Shown: positions 1 through 5,822 of the stretch, one piece after another
Layout of the letters: the number at the start of each line of letters is the position of its first letter
Numbering within the stretch: the stretch's first letter is position 1
Origin: MGBC131033 sp910585655
GTDB lineage: Bacteria; Bacillota; Clostridia; Lachnospirales; Lachnospiraceae
Assembly (NCBI GenBank): GCA_949502025.1
Contig: CATBCG010000057.1
Location: 1 to 6,081, forward strand
Direction of reading: 5' to 3'
DNA: 6,081 nt
The notes under the pieces: generated by a model
What the model saw: only the letters and a program-made list of their open reading frames with translations
Database searches by the model: none
Told to the model about the DNA's origin: nothing
Position numbers and translations under genes: made by a program

Positions 1-45
1 AGGAAAAAACGGAGGCGTAGTGGTGCTACGCTGAGTATTTTTCCT
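1..45. repeat. Nested inverted repeat / strong hairpin
   Basis: Two nested pairs of arms are visible. The outer pair is AGGAAAAA (1-8) with TTTTTCCT (38-45). The inner pair is GCGTAG (15-20) with CTACGC (26-31) around a 5-nt loop. A T-run follows the inner stem on both strands, so it could act as a bidirectional rho-independent terminator for a gene left of the window. It could equally be the terminal hairpin of an insertion element. No gene is visible beside it to decide. The structure is read directly from the sequence; its function is not known. Confidence 0.6.
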
Positions 46-95
46 TTGTGCTATCGGGAAAGCAGACCAGCGAAATGTAAGGTTATTTAAAGCGA

Positions 96-111
96 GTTAT
101 ACTAGTATAAC
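96..111. repeat. Perfect 16-bp palindrome
   Basis: GTTATACTAGTATAAC is its own reverse complement with no spacer. It lies just beyond the stop codon of the ISAs1 remnant (stop at 117). Such a symmetric AT-rich site could be a dimeric regulator operator or part of a recombination site. Nothing nearby identifies the binding protein. Confidence 0.55.
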
Positions 112-116
112 CCACA

Positions 117-684
117 CTAATTACCGATACCTTTCACGCAGGATAAATTTTCAGCCTGCAAGGTAAGGAAAGACAGCGTGATGATGATTCCCTTTATGTT
201 CAGGCTGTCCAGCAGTTCCGGAATCGCTTTGATCTCGTTTTTTTCTTCCACCCGTTTCTGTCCCAGGCAGAATCTATTTTCATCCACGACACTGACTATA
301 TGATTAGCCTTTTGGGGGTTATTCCCGTTTCCCCTCTGGGTCTTCCCATCTATCTCAAGCAGTCGTTTTACTTTCGTCCCTTCCTCACTGTTTAACATCT
401 CATTCCATCTCTTCTAAAATCCTTCTAAAAATTCCGATGGCACCATAGCGAAAACTCTCTGACTGGTATCATGTGAGAAAATTCCATTCGGAAGTTCCAG
501 ATAATTCCGCAAAAATCCTCATGTTCCTTCCCGAATACCTCCATTTCCACCCAGTCATCTGTGTTTGCCAACATAGCAAAGAAAACGAGGATAATGATAT
601 CCATCATCTTGTGCAGAACCTTTTTTCCTGTCTGATATCTGTCACTGTACTTACATAGTCTAAAAGTGCTTTCATAAACATCAT
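117..684 (-). pseudogene. ISAs1-family transposase, N-terminal half, frameshifted and truncated
   Basis: Read on the minus strand in three frames, this gives a recognisable ISAs1 transposase start. The order is MKALLDYVSTVTDIRQEK from ATG 675, then DIIILVFFAML..DDWVEMEVFG (the family's N-terminal helical domain), then LELPNGIFSHDT and RVFAMVPSEFLE, then LLEIDGKTQRGNG, HIVSVVDENRFCLGQ and EIKAIPELLDSLNIKG. Frame changes occur in an A6 run (621-626 on the plus strand) and a short T5 run (511-515); both fit single-base deletions. A TAG stop at 414-416 interrupts the last frame. Homology ends near 176, right after NIKGIIIT, where the family continues with IDAMG, so the second catalytic Asp and the C-terminal half are gone. 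The first Asp (in IDGKT) remains. The last 19 codons before the stop at 117 are foreign. A GGAGG at 685-689 lies 9 nt before ATG 675; ATGs at 681 and 684 are alternatives. The remnant is non-functional. The family call is from recognised motifs. Confidence 0.87.
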
Positions 685-1144
685 CCTCCCCTTTTTCTTT
701 GATTGTATCAAAAAAAGGAGATGGCGTTCATAATTTATTCATTCATGCGTCTGACGTAGTTCTTCCAAAAAACTATTGCAAATTTTTAGTGGTGTGCTAT
801 CCTATACTCGTTAAATTGAAATTAAAAAAAGCAAATTCCAAGAACTTGCTCGATTTTGTAACACTTTTAAGGATTTTTTTGTTACGAATTCTGTAAATTT
901 AATCAGACATTCCGATGATCAGACAGTAGGGAAAAACCCATATTTTTTTCTCTCTGTAGTCTATTTATTCCAATATTTTCTTCAAACTCCCATTTTCCAA
1001 TGCAGATTGTTTTTACCTTCCATAACAAAGTACTCCGATATGATGACTAAAGGCAGTCTTTTACATTTGAATTGAAAGAAAGAGCGCTGACTAAAACGGC
1101 TTTGGATTTCATCTAAGGAAAATAGAAAAAACGGCCTGAAAGTC
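685..1144. other. AT-rich stretch without a supportable gene
   Basis: This holds the upstream flank of the ISAs1 remnant and DNA leading to the promoter of the next gene. It is rich in A and T runs. The one longer open frame (699-896, plus) has a low-complexity translation, no family motif and no convincing ribosome site. I could not recognise the terminal inverted repeat of the ISAs1 element here. I see no RNA gene. Confidence 0.5.
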
Positions 1145-1173
1145 TTGAAAGTGATAATTCCTCTCTATATAAT
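1145..1173 (+). promoter_or_regulatory. Sigma-A type promoter of the ATPase/nuclease-like gene
   Basis: A -35 box TTGAAA (1145-1150) and a perfect -10 box TATAAT (1168-1173) are separated by exactly 17 nt, close to the housekeeping consensus. The predicted start near 1180 gives a leader of about 140 nt to the GTG at 1321. No other gene lies downstream, so this is the likely promoter for that gene alone. Confidence 0.8.
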
Positions 1174-1259
1174 AGAATTATAGCAACTGCTCAGGAAGCG
1201 AGAAATTCGATATGCATTTTTCATGTTAATAGCGATGGGCGGTTGAGCCATTTACTTTA

Positions 1260-1302
1260 CCGGATTCACTGCTACCAAGGGAATAAGCATACTAAAATCC
1301 GG
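1260..1302 (+). repeat. Inverted repeat in the 5' leader of the ATPase/nuclease-like gene
   Basis: CCGGATT (1260-1266) pairs perfectly with AATCCGG (1296-1302) across a 29-nt loop, ending a few bases before the ribosome site AAAGGAAG. It could affect start access in the mRNA. A 7-bp stem with a long loop is weak, so chance is possible. Confidence 0.35.
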
Positions 1303-1320
1303 GTGAAAGGAAGTGAGAAT

Positions 1321-3018
1321 GTGGCAAATACCATAGGAATCGGGAATCAAGATTTTGAGGCGATACGCAAGAAAAGATACTTTTATGTGGATAAGACACG
1401 ATTTATAAAACAATGGTGGGAAACTGGCGATCATGTAACTCTCATTACCCGTCCAAGACGGTTTGGGAAAACCCTGAATATGAGTACGATTGAAAAATTT
1501 TTTTCGATTGAATATAAGGACCGTACCGATTTATTTCAGGATCTCAAGATATGGAAACATGATGAGTTTCGAAAACTTCAGGGGACCTATCCGGTCATCA
1601 GTCTTTCTTTTGCCAATGTAAAGGAACGGACCTATGAGAAGAGCCGATACCGAATATGTCAAATTTTGAGAGATTTATATGTACAGAACCGCTTCCTTTT
1701 GGAAAAGGACATATTGTCCGAAGGAGAGAAGGCATATTTTAACAGAATATCCGAGACAATGAAAGAGGAAGACGCTACCATGAGCCTCCACTATCTGTCT
1801 TCTTTTTTATACAGATATTATGGGGAAAAAGTAATCATTCTTTTAGACGAGTATGATACTCCTATGCAGGAGTCCTATGTCTACGGATACTGGGAAGATC
1901 TGGTTTCCTTCACCAGAAGCCTCTTCAATTCTACCTTTAAAACCAATCCTTATCTGGAGAGAGCGATTATGACGGGCATCACAAGGGTGAGTAAGGAATC
2001 TATCTTCTCGGATCTCAACAACCTTGAGGTGGTAACAACAACCTCTGAAAAATATGAAGATTGCTTTGGGTTTACAGAGGAAGAGGTCTTCGAAGCCCTA
2101 GATAAATTCGGTCTGTCTGACACAAAGTCTCAGGTAAAAAGCTGGTATGACGGCTTTACCTTTGGAAACTGGACAGATATCTACAATCCCTGGTCTATCT
2201 TAAATTATCTGGACAAAAAACGTCTGGCTCCCTACTGGGCCAATTCCAGTTCTAACAATCTGGCAGGAAAACTGATTCGGGAAGGAGGGAGACGGACCAA
2301 GCAGGAATTTGAGCAGCTTCTTCGGGGTGGAATCATAACAGTTGAGATCGATGAACAGATCGTCTACAATCAGCTATCAACCACAAACAATGCTATCTGG
2401 AGTCTTCTCCTTGCCAGCGGATATCTGAAAGTAGTCCAAACAGAGTTTGAAGAAAGAATCGGCCGATGGAGCTATCATCTGGCTCTGACCAACAAAGAAG
2501 TGCGCATGATGTTCGACTCCCTGATCCACAACTGGTTTTCCGAATCCAATGACGACTATAATGATTTTATCAAAGCCCTCCTGGATGGCAACATAAAAGC
2601 CATGAATACCTATATGAACAAAGTGGCCCTGGCTACTTTCAGTTACTTTGATACAGGAAAGAATCCGTCGGAAGAGGAACCGGAACGCTTCTATCACGGC
2701 TTTGTTCTGGGTCTGATGGTGGAACTGTCCGGCCGCTATACCCTGACTTCCAACCGGGAAAGCGGCTTCGGCAGATATGATGTGATGATGGAACCAAAGA
2801 TGTCTGGTGACGATGGAATTATACTGGAATTCAAAGTACAGGATAGGGATTCTGAAAAAGAACTGGCCGATACGGTAAAGGCCGCTCTGGCACAGATTGA
2901 ACAGCAGAAATATGAGTCAATGCTTGTGGAAAAAGGTACTCCTCGGGAGAAGATTCGTAAATACGGGTTTGCTTTTTGTGGGAAGACGGTGTTGATTGGT
3001 GAAGCCTGCAAGCCGTAA
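1321..3018 (+). CDS. AAA-ATPase-like / PD-(D/E)XK nuclease-like protein
   Basis: The protein is 565 aa and appears complete. The N-terminal part is the AAA-ATPase-like domain of this family. GIGNQDFEAIR and YFYVDKTRFI precede the nucleotide-binding loop RPRRFGKT (residues about 44-51), a Walker A variant in which RPRR replaces the usual glycine-rich start. The Walker B motif is VIILLDEYD (171-179). ITRVSKESIFSDLNNL and TDIYNPWSILNYL are further family blocks. The C-terminal domain keeps a PD-(D/E)XK core: D487 in SGFGRYDV, then E503-F-K505 in IILEFKVQ. I chose GTG 1321 because AAAGGAAG lies about 8 nt upstream and the family usually starts just before the IGIGNQDF block. The frame stays open to a TTG at 1243, but those 26 residues look non-native. 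It has its own promoter (1145-1173) and terminator (3030-3066), hence a single-gene unit. Such genes occur in many copies in gut Clostridia and Bacteroidetes; no biochemical role is firmly established, and a defence or mobile-element role is inference. Confidence 0.93.
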   Translation: MANTIGIGNQDFEAIRKKRYFYVDKTRFIKQWWETGDHVTLITRPRRFGKTLNMSTIEKFFSIEYKDRTDLFQDLKIWKHDEFRKLQGTYPVISLSFANVKERTYEKSRYRICQILRDLYVQNRFLLEKDILSEGEKAYFNRISETMKEEDATMSLHYLSSFLYRYYGEKVIILLDEYDTPMQESYVYGYWEDLVSFTRSLFNSTFKTNPYLERAIMTGITRVSKESIFSDLNNLEVVTTTSEKYEDCFGFTEEEVFEALDKFGLSDTKSQVKSWYDGFTFGNWTDIYNPWSILNYLDKKRLAPYWANSSSNNLAGKLIREGGRRTKQEFEQLLRGGIITVEIDEQIVYNQLSTTNNAIWSLLLASGYLKVVQTEFEERIGRWSYHLALTNKEVRMMFDSLIHNWFSESNDDYNDFIKALLDGNIKAMNTYMNKVALATFSYFDTGKNPSEEEPERFYHGFVLGLMVELSGRYTLTSNRESGFGRYDVMMEPKMSGDDGIILEFKVQDRDSEKELADTVKAALAQIEQQKYESMLVEKGTPREKIRKYGFAFCGKTVLIGEACKP

Positions 3019-3029
3019 CAGACCGTTTT

Positions 3030-3066
3030 AAGGCCTCTTGCCAGAAGATGACAGGAGGCCTTTATA
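3030..3066 (+). terminator. Rho-independent terminator of the ATPase/nuclease-like gene
   Basis: AAGGCCTC (3030-3037) pairs with GAGGCCTT (3055-3062). The stem can extend inward by three more pairs, one of them G-U. It starts 12 nt after the stop codon. The trailing tract is short (TTTAT), so termination may be moderate. The outer stem is AT-flanked, so it may also work on the other strand. Confidence 0.75.
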
Positions 3067-3386
3067 TGAGGGTGTAAGAAATTCTGTGTCTACGGAAATT
3101 TAGGTTTCCCTGATAAGAGTTCGATATGTAGATTTTTGCTGTCAATTCCATGAATTTCCTGTTGTCGAATGTTCTGTCTATTTATAGTATAATCACTACT
3201 GGGTTCTTTCTTCATCCTTACCTGATTTTTTTGCACAGAAATAAAATCTCAAAGTCTGCTTTTGTGTGCTCTGCCCACACCCGGCCTCTGGAATAAGACT
3301 GGGCTTTTCTGGCAATACTCTCAATGCCGATGGAATAAGGCTGGGGCGGCTGTCCTTTCACTTGGAGCCGCCCTGGCTTTTTCTTT
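3067..3386. other. Non-coding stretch between ATPase/nuclease gene and IS256 remnant
   Basis: No gene is supported here. The right part is the 3' flank of the IS256-type element (minus strand). It carries a 15-bp near-exact direct repeat of the form TGGAATAAGRCTGGG, at 3289-3303 and 3331-3345, 42 bp apart with one difference. A GC-rich hairpin follows (3337-3380). A possible TATAAT on the plus strand at about 3190 has no good -35 box. I could not identify an IS terminal repeat. Confidence 0.45.
3337..3386 (+). terminator. GC-rich hairpin with T-tract at the 3' end of the IS256 remnant
   Basis: GGGCGGCT (3344-3351) pairs perfectly with AGCCGCCC (3366-3373). The stem can extend outward through wobble and Watson-Crick pairs to about 3337/3380, and TTTTTCTTTTT follows on the plus strand. 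It lies directly beyond the stop codon of the minus-strand IS256 remnant. The T-tract faces transcription entering the element from outside, an arrangement that would block read-in. There is no plus-strand gene just upstream that needs it. On the minus strand the tail is only CCTTATT, so termination of the transposase would be weaker. Confidence 0.65.
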
Positions 3387-3602
3387 TTATAAATACTGAC
3401 TCAGCCTTTCACCATACAGGACGATCAGCTGGTTCAGAACCTGATCCCAGCCACGGCATCTCTGCGTCCATTTTTTCGTGATGTTTTCACTGGCCAGATA
3501 CAGCATTTTTTCTATAGACTGGTCACTGGGAAATACACTTTTCGTTTTGGTTCCCTTTCGATACTGGCGGTTTAACCCTTCCAGTATGTTCGTTGTACTA
3601 TA
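3387..3602 (-). pseudogene. IS256-family transposase, C-terminal fragment
   Basis: About 71 codons of the transposase C-terminus remain, ending in a normal TAA at 3387-3389. The order is YSTTNILEGLNRQYRKGTK, then SVFPSDQSIEKMLYLASENI, then KKWTQRCRGWDQVLNQLIVL, then YGERLSQYL. This matches the IS256 family end, normally about 390-400 aa, so over 80 percent of the gene is missing. The Glu of the family's TTNTIEGLNR motif is kept, though NTIE has become NILE. The fragment begins exactly at an inverted repeat (3592-3623); past it the frame meets TAA at 3624-3626 with no family match. It is a dead remnant. The plus-strand open frames across it are antisense artefacts. Confidence 0.92.
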
Positions 3603-3623
3603 CCGATTTCGTGATAGTACAAC
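3592..3623. repeat. Perfect 10-bp inverted repeat at the IS256 breakpoint
   Basis: GTTGTACTAT (3592-3601) and ATAGTACAAC (3614-3623) are exact reverse complements around a 12-nt spacer. The left arm lies within the transposase remnant (the Y-S-T-T codons); the right arm lies outside it. The arms sit at the point where transposase homology ends, about 70 bp from the end of the recombinase gene. The repeat is certain; whether it is a recombination scar, a recombinase-binding site or chance is not. Confidence 0.7.
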
Positions 3624-3694
3624 TTATGCCGAATCACTTCCCCATCCGCCCAATCTTCTGCATCCCGTTCAGGTCCGAACGCACCCTGACCGCA

Positions 3695-4462
3695 TCAAAC
3701 TGCCTTCTCCATCAAGCTAATCCATTTCTTAAACGTATGATTATCCACTCCCAGCTGCCTGGCTGCCTCCCTTCCTGAAATCATCCCCTTTTTCCACATA
3801 TCATATATCATTTCAAAAAATGACGGCATCTCTATAGGCTTTCTTCCGCAATGAACCCCCTTCTCCTTGGCAGCCGCAATTCCCTCAAATACTCTCTGCC
3901 GCATCATTTCTCTCTCTGTCTGCGCCACATAGGACAGCGCGATCATCATAATCTCCGACACCAGTCTGTCCAGAAGCCCCCGGTCCACATCCGTATTTAG
4001 AATATCCATATCCAAAACTATAATACCGCATTTTTTCTCCAGCGTAATATGCCTCCATTGTTCCAGAATCTCATTAAAATTCCTGCCCAGGCGGTCAATA
4101 CTCTTGATTACCACCTTGTCCCCTTCTCTGATGGCATTCATAAGAGCTTTATACCCCGGACGGTTAAAATCCTTGCCAGATTGTTTATCCGAAAATATAT
4201 TTTTCGCTGGTACTCCCTGTTCCGCCATGGCTATTCTCTGTCTGTCATCATTCTGCTGAGTCGTGGACACACGGATGTATCCATAGATTTCCTTTGATAC
4301 TTCTTTTTCTTTCGTACCGTTCCCTACATCCGTATCCACATCCTTTACTGTTCTTTTCTTTTTTCTGCCTCCTGTCGCTCTTCCCGTCTCAGCGTCTCTT
4401 TCCCCATGTGATGTTTCCTTGTCATCTGTTGTTTTCCTCTTTTTTTCTTTTGTAGTTTCCAT
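3695..4462 (-). CDS. Serine recombinase (resolvase/invertase type) with charged N-terminal tail
   Basis: The protein is 255 aa. ATG 4462 is chosen because GGAGG (4471-4475) lies 8 nt upstream; a further ATG at 4477 overlaps that ribosome site, so it is unlikely. Residues 1-57 are a hydrophilic tail rich in Lys, Glu, Thr and Asp, unusual for resolvases. The catalytic domain follows: YGYIRVSTTQQN with nucleophile Ser66, then VVIKSIDRLGRN with the conserved Arg pair (about 124 and 127), then the long E-helix through AQTEREMMRQRVFEGI (about 180-195). The C-terminus has GRKPIEMP, then a Hin-like helix-turn-helix (ISGREAARQLGVDNHTFKKWI, about 228-249). It should form a dimer that cuts and rejoins DNA by a phosphoserine link; inversion versus resolution cannot be told from sequence. 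It lacks the N-terminal MerR-like domain of IS607 and is far shorter than large serine integrases. It has its own promoter (4577-4604) and a leader inverted repeat. It appears intact among broken neighbours; its target site is unknown. Confidence 0.94.
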   Translation of the reverse strand: METTKEKKRKTTDDKETSHGERDAETGRATGGRKKKRTVKDVDTDVGNGTKEKEVSKEIYGYIRVSTTQQNDDRQRIAMAEQGVPAKNIFSDKQSGKDFNRPGYKALMNAIREGDKVVIKSIDRLGRNFNEILEQWRHITLEKKCGIIVLDMDILNTDVDRGLLDRLVSEIMMIALSYVAQTEREMMRQRVFEGIAAAKEKGVHCGRKPIEMPSFFEMIYDMWKKGMISGREAARQLGVDNHTFKKWISLMEKAV

Positions 4463-4549
4463 TGAGATTTCCTCCATTTCTTTCGTACATACCTTCGCAA
4501 TCTCTCTTTTTCCTGCTTTTACACTTGAAAAAAGACATTGAATGTATAT

Positions 4550-4575
4550 AAGCTGGATTTTAATACCTCCAGCTT
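4550..4575 (-). promoter_or_regulatory. Inverted repeat at the recombinase transcription start (operator or leader hairpin)
   Basis: AAGCTGGA (4550-4557) and TCCAGCTT (4568-4575) form an 8-bp perfect inverted repeat with a 10-nt loop. It begins just downstream of the predicted -10 box on the minus strand, so the mRNA would start within it. It could be an operator for self-repression by the recombinase, or a 5' stem-loop stabilising the mRNA or blocking translation of read-in transcripts. On the plus strand it is followed by TATTTT and could act as a terminator. The choice among these is inference. Confidence 0.55.
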
Positions 4576-4576
4576 T

Positions 4577-4604
4577 ATTTTAAAGGGAATCTCCTTCTTA
4601 TCAA
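4577..4604 (-). promoter_or_regulatory. Promoter of the serine recombinase
   Basis: On the minus strand, TTGATA (4599-4604) and TAAAAT (4577-4582) are separated by 16 nt, each one base from consensus. The predicted start is near 4570, giving a leader of roughly 108 nt to ATG 4462. No competing gene lies between. Confidence 0.6.
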
Positions 4605-4703
4605 AGTTTCAAAACTGTCATTCTTTTATTCGTATAATGCTAATGTTATAGTGTTGAGCCGGACAGATACGAACCGTGATGTTTCGCCAAAAATCCAATA
4701 GTA

Positions 4704-5202
4704 TTAGAGCATACCGCCCTGCATACTTTCCTGCAGCACGATAGCATCCTCGTCAAAATAGCTCTCTTTCAGCTTTAGATAGTAAACCTTCATGCGCCCG
4801 GCAGCGGACGCACCACCACACATGAAAGTCTGGCGGGCGCACTTGGCATACCTGAATACATACCGCCTATTCGGCGGCAGACTTTCATAGTAAACCTTCA
4901 TGCGCCCGGCGGCGCACTTTTAGCAGTATTTCCCCCGGTTTAACTTGGGGAAAAAATACCCGCCGCACTTGCTACAGCGTTTCCTGTCTGCACGGTGGAG
5001 TGGGGCGGCTTCCAGGTTCCCGTCCAATGGCAGTACGACTATCCGAAACCAGCGGCATATAAGCGAATAACGGATACTCTGCACACATACACAAGGCTCG
5101 CCGTTGTCCAGCGCAATACAGTTGCCGTTGTCATAGTTGCAGTACTTATGCACAAGCCCACCGGTGCTGGCGGTAGTCCATGTAAGGGCGTTTACTGTTC
5201 AT
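4704..5202 (-). pseudogene. Cysteine-rich VLP-type protein of a conjugative element, frameshifted
   Basis: The start MNSKRPYMDYRQHR comes from ATG 5202, which overlaps the relaxase stop by 11 nt (translational coupling), with AAAGGGG upstream. That frame stops at 5146-5148. A one-base shift near 5160 restores LVHKYCNYDNGNCIALDNG, then EPCVCVQSIRYSLICRWFR, VVLPLDGNLEAAPLH, and RCSKCGGYFFPKLNRGKYC. The spaced cysteines and the LCRWFR / NRGKYC blocks match the Cys_rich_VLP family, small probably zinc-binding proteins beside relaxases in Firmicute conjugative elements. A TAA (4920-4922) follows KYC, where the family continues with a further Cys; past it the same frame resumes as KCAAGRMKVYY and runs to a stop at 4704-4706. 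The extra 65 codons contain a 24-bp direct repeat and have no clear family match. They may be a separate small gene (MKVYYLKLKESYFDEDAIVL from ATG 4793), a rearranged tail, or chance. The family's exact role is unknown to me. Non-functional as it stands. Confidence 0.72.
4779..4910. repeat. 24-bp direct repeat flanking an inverted-repeat segment
   Basis: Identical 24-bp copies lie at 4779-4802 and 4887-4910, offset by 108 bp (a multiple of three, so the frame is kept). Between them ATGAAAGTCTG (4822-4832) and CAGACTTTCAT (4878-4888) form an 11-bp perfect inverted repeat, and CCGCC/GGCGG forms a small inner hairpin near 4863-4877. GGCGCACTT also occurs twice (about 4835-4844 and 4911-4919). 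The pattern suggests a tandem duplication or a small inserted palindromic unit in the decayed gene. Confidence 0.7.
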
Positions 5203-5611
5203 TATCACGCCCCTTTCCGCGCTCTGGCCCGCGCCTTAAAATCTGCTCAATGTTGCCCTTGACGGTCTGCAATTCCTTTGTTTTCTCCCGCTTTTCCCGG
5301 TACTCGTTGTAAAGGCTGTTCTTCTCCCTCATAAGCTGCTCCATCTCCGCTTGTAGAGCTTTGGACGCTGGCAGCTTGGAGATTCCCTGTGCCTTAAAAT
5401 ACCGGGTGGCAGCTTCGGCTATCATAAAATCGCTTTCGTGCTGCTCCCGGTAGTTTTTGCGGGCTTTCTCTGTTTTCTATGCTTCCAGCCCGTCATGGGC
5501 TGTCTTGGTCTTGATGTACGCCAATGGCTGTTTCTGCAAGTCCTTTTCTTCATGCACGGTGCTTTCCACGGCTTTCTGTTTGGCATGGACGCTGTTCACT
5601 TTGACGGCGTT
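5192..5611 (-). pseudogene. Relaxase C-terminal remnant (Tn1549-like conjugative element)
   Basis: About 140 codons survive on the minus strand: SVHAKQKAVESTVHEEKDLQ, then YIKTKTAHDGLEA, a TAG stop (5477-5479), then KTEKARKNYREQHESDFMIA, EAATRYFKAQGISKLPASKA, LQAEMEQLMREKNSLYNEYR and ELQTVKGNIEQILRRG, ending DNEQ. The pattern HE-x-D, AA..YF...G..KLP..K.LQ.E, L..EK...Y.EYR and L.TVK.N is the C-terminal helical tail of VirD2-like relaxases in Tn1549-type elements. These nick oriT and lead the strand into the recipient. The TAG may derive from CAG, since the family reads smoothly through it. The frame is closed by TAA at 5612-5614, with no relaxase match beyond it, so the catalytic N-terminal domain (Tyr and His triad) is absent. 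Its stop overlaps the start of the Cys-rich VLP gene. GC content is higher than in the flanks. The assignment rests on C-terminal motifs only. Confidence 0.7.
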
Positions 5612-5822
5612 TTATGCCGCCTGTGCTGGTCACGCCCTGCATTGCGGATAACAATTTTACAAAAACTGTGAAACGTATACATGATGTGTTCTCTGTATGC
5701 TTCTGTGCAAGGCATAGATGATTTCCCCTTTCTTCCACATGGGAAACAATGTGGATAGGTTCCTTTATTTTTCAAGAGACGGCTTTGTTATAGGCGGCTG
5801 CGTCTCGTTAAACCGTAATCAT
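5612..5822. other. Non-coding junction between relaxase remnant and edge gene
   Basis: Sequence turns from GC-rich to AT-rich here, suggesting a junction between elements. It contains TCCACAT (5734-5740) with ATGTGGA (5749-5755), a 7-bp inverted repeat with 8-nt loop, and GAGACG with CGTCTC near 5777-5807. Neither has a proper T-tract. No gene or RNA is recognised. Confidence 0.45.

Noticed and set aside
473..658. Plus-strand open frame opposite the ISAs1 remnant.
   Set aside because: It is a shadow of the minus-strand transposase, which gives recognisable family motifs.
699..896. 65-codon plus-strand open frame in the AT-rich stretch.
   Set aside because: Low-complexity translation, no ribosome site of note and no recognisable motif.
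1243..1320. TTG start 26 codons upstream of the ATPase/nuclease-like gene.
   Set aside because: No good ribosome site, residues unlike the family, and the GTG at 1321 has a well-placed AAAGGAAG.
3266..3720. Plus-strand open frames at 3266-3481 and 3478-3720.
   Set aside because: They lie antisense to the clearly coding IS256 transposase remnant or its flank and show no family motif.
4425..4538. Small basic open frame (MSFFKCKSRKKR...) overlapping the start of the recombinase gene.
   Set aside because: No ribosome site at suitable spacing before its ATG at 4538; the composition follows from the A-rich leader.
5644..5657. GCGGATAACAATTT, matching part of the E. coli lac operator and common vectors.
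   Set aside because: Only 14 bases match; flanks (GCATT before, TACAAAAAC after) do not continue the lac or vector sequence, so chance is more likely than contamination.
5438..5738. Open frames on both strands at 5438-5671, 5457-5651 and 5550-5738.
   Set aside because: They overlap the relaxase remnant, whose frame carries family motifs; the others show none and lack ribosome sites.
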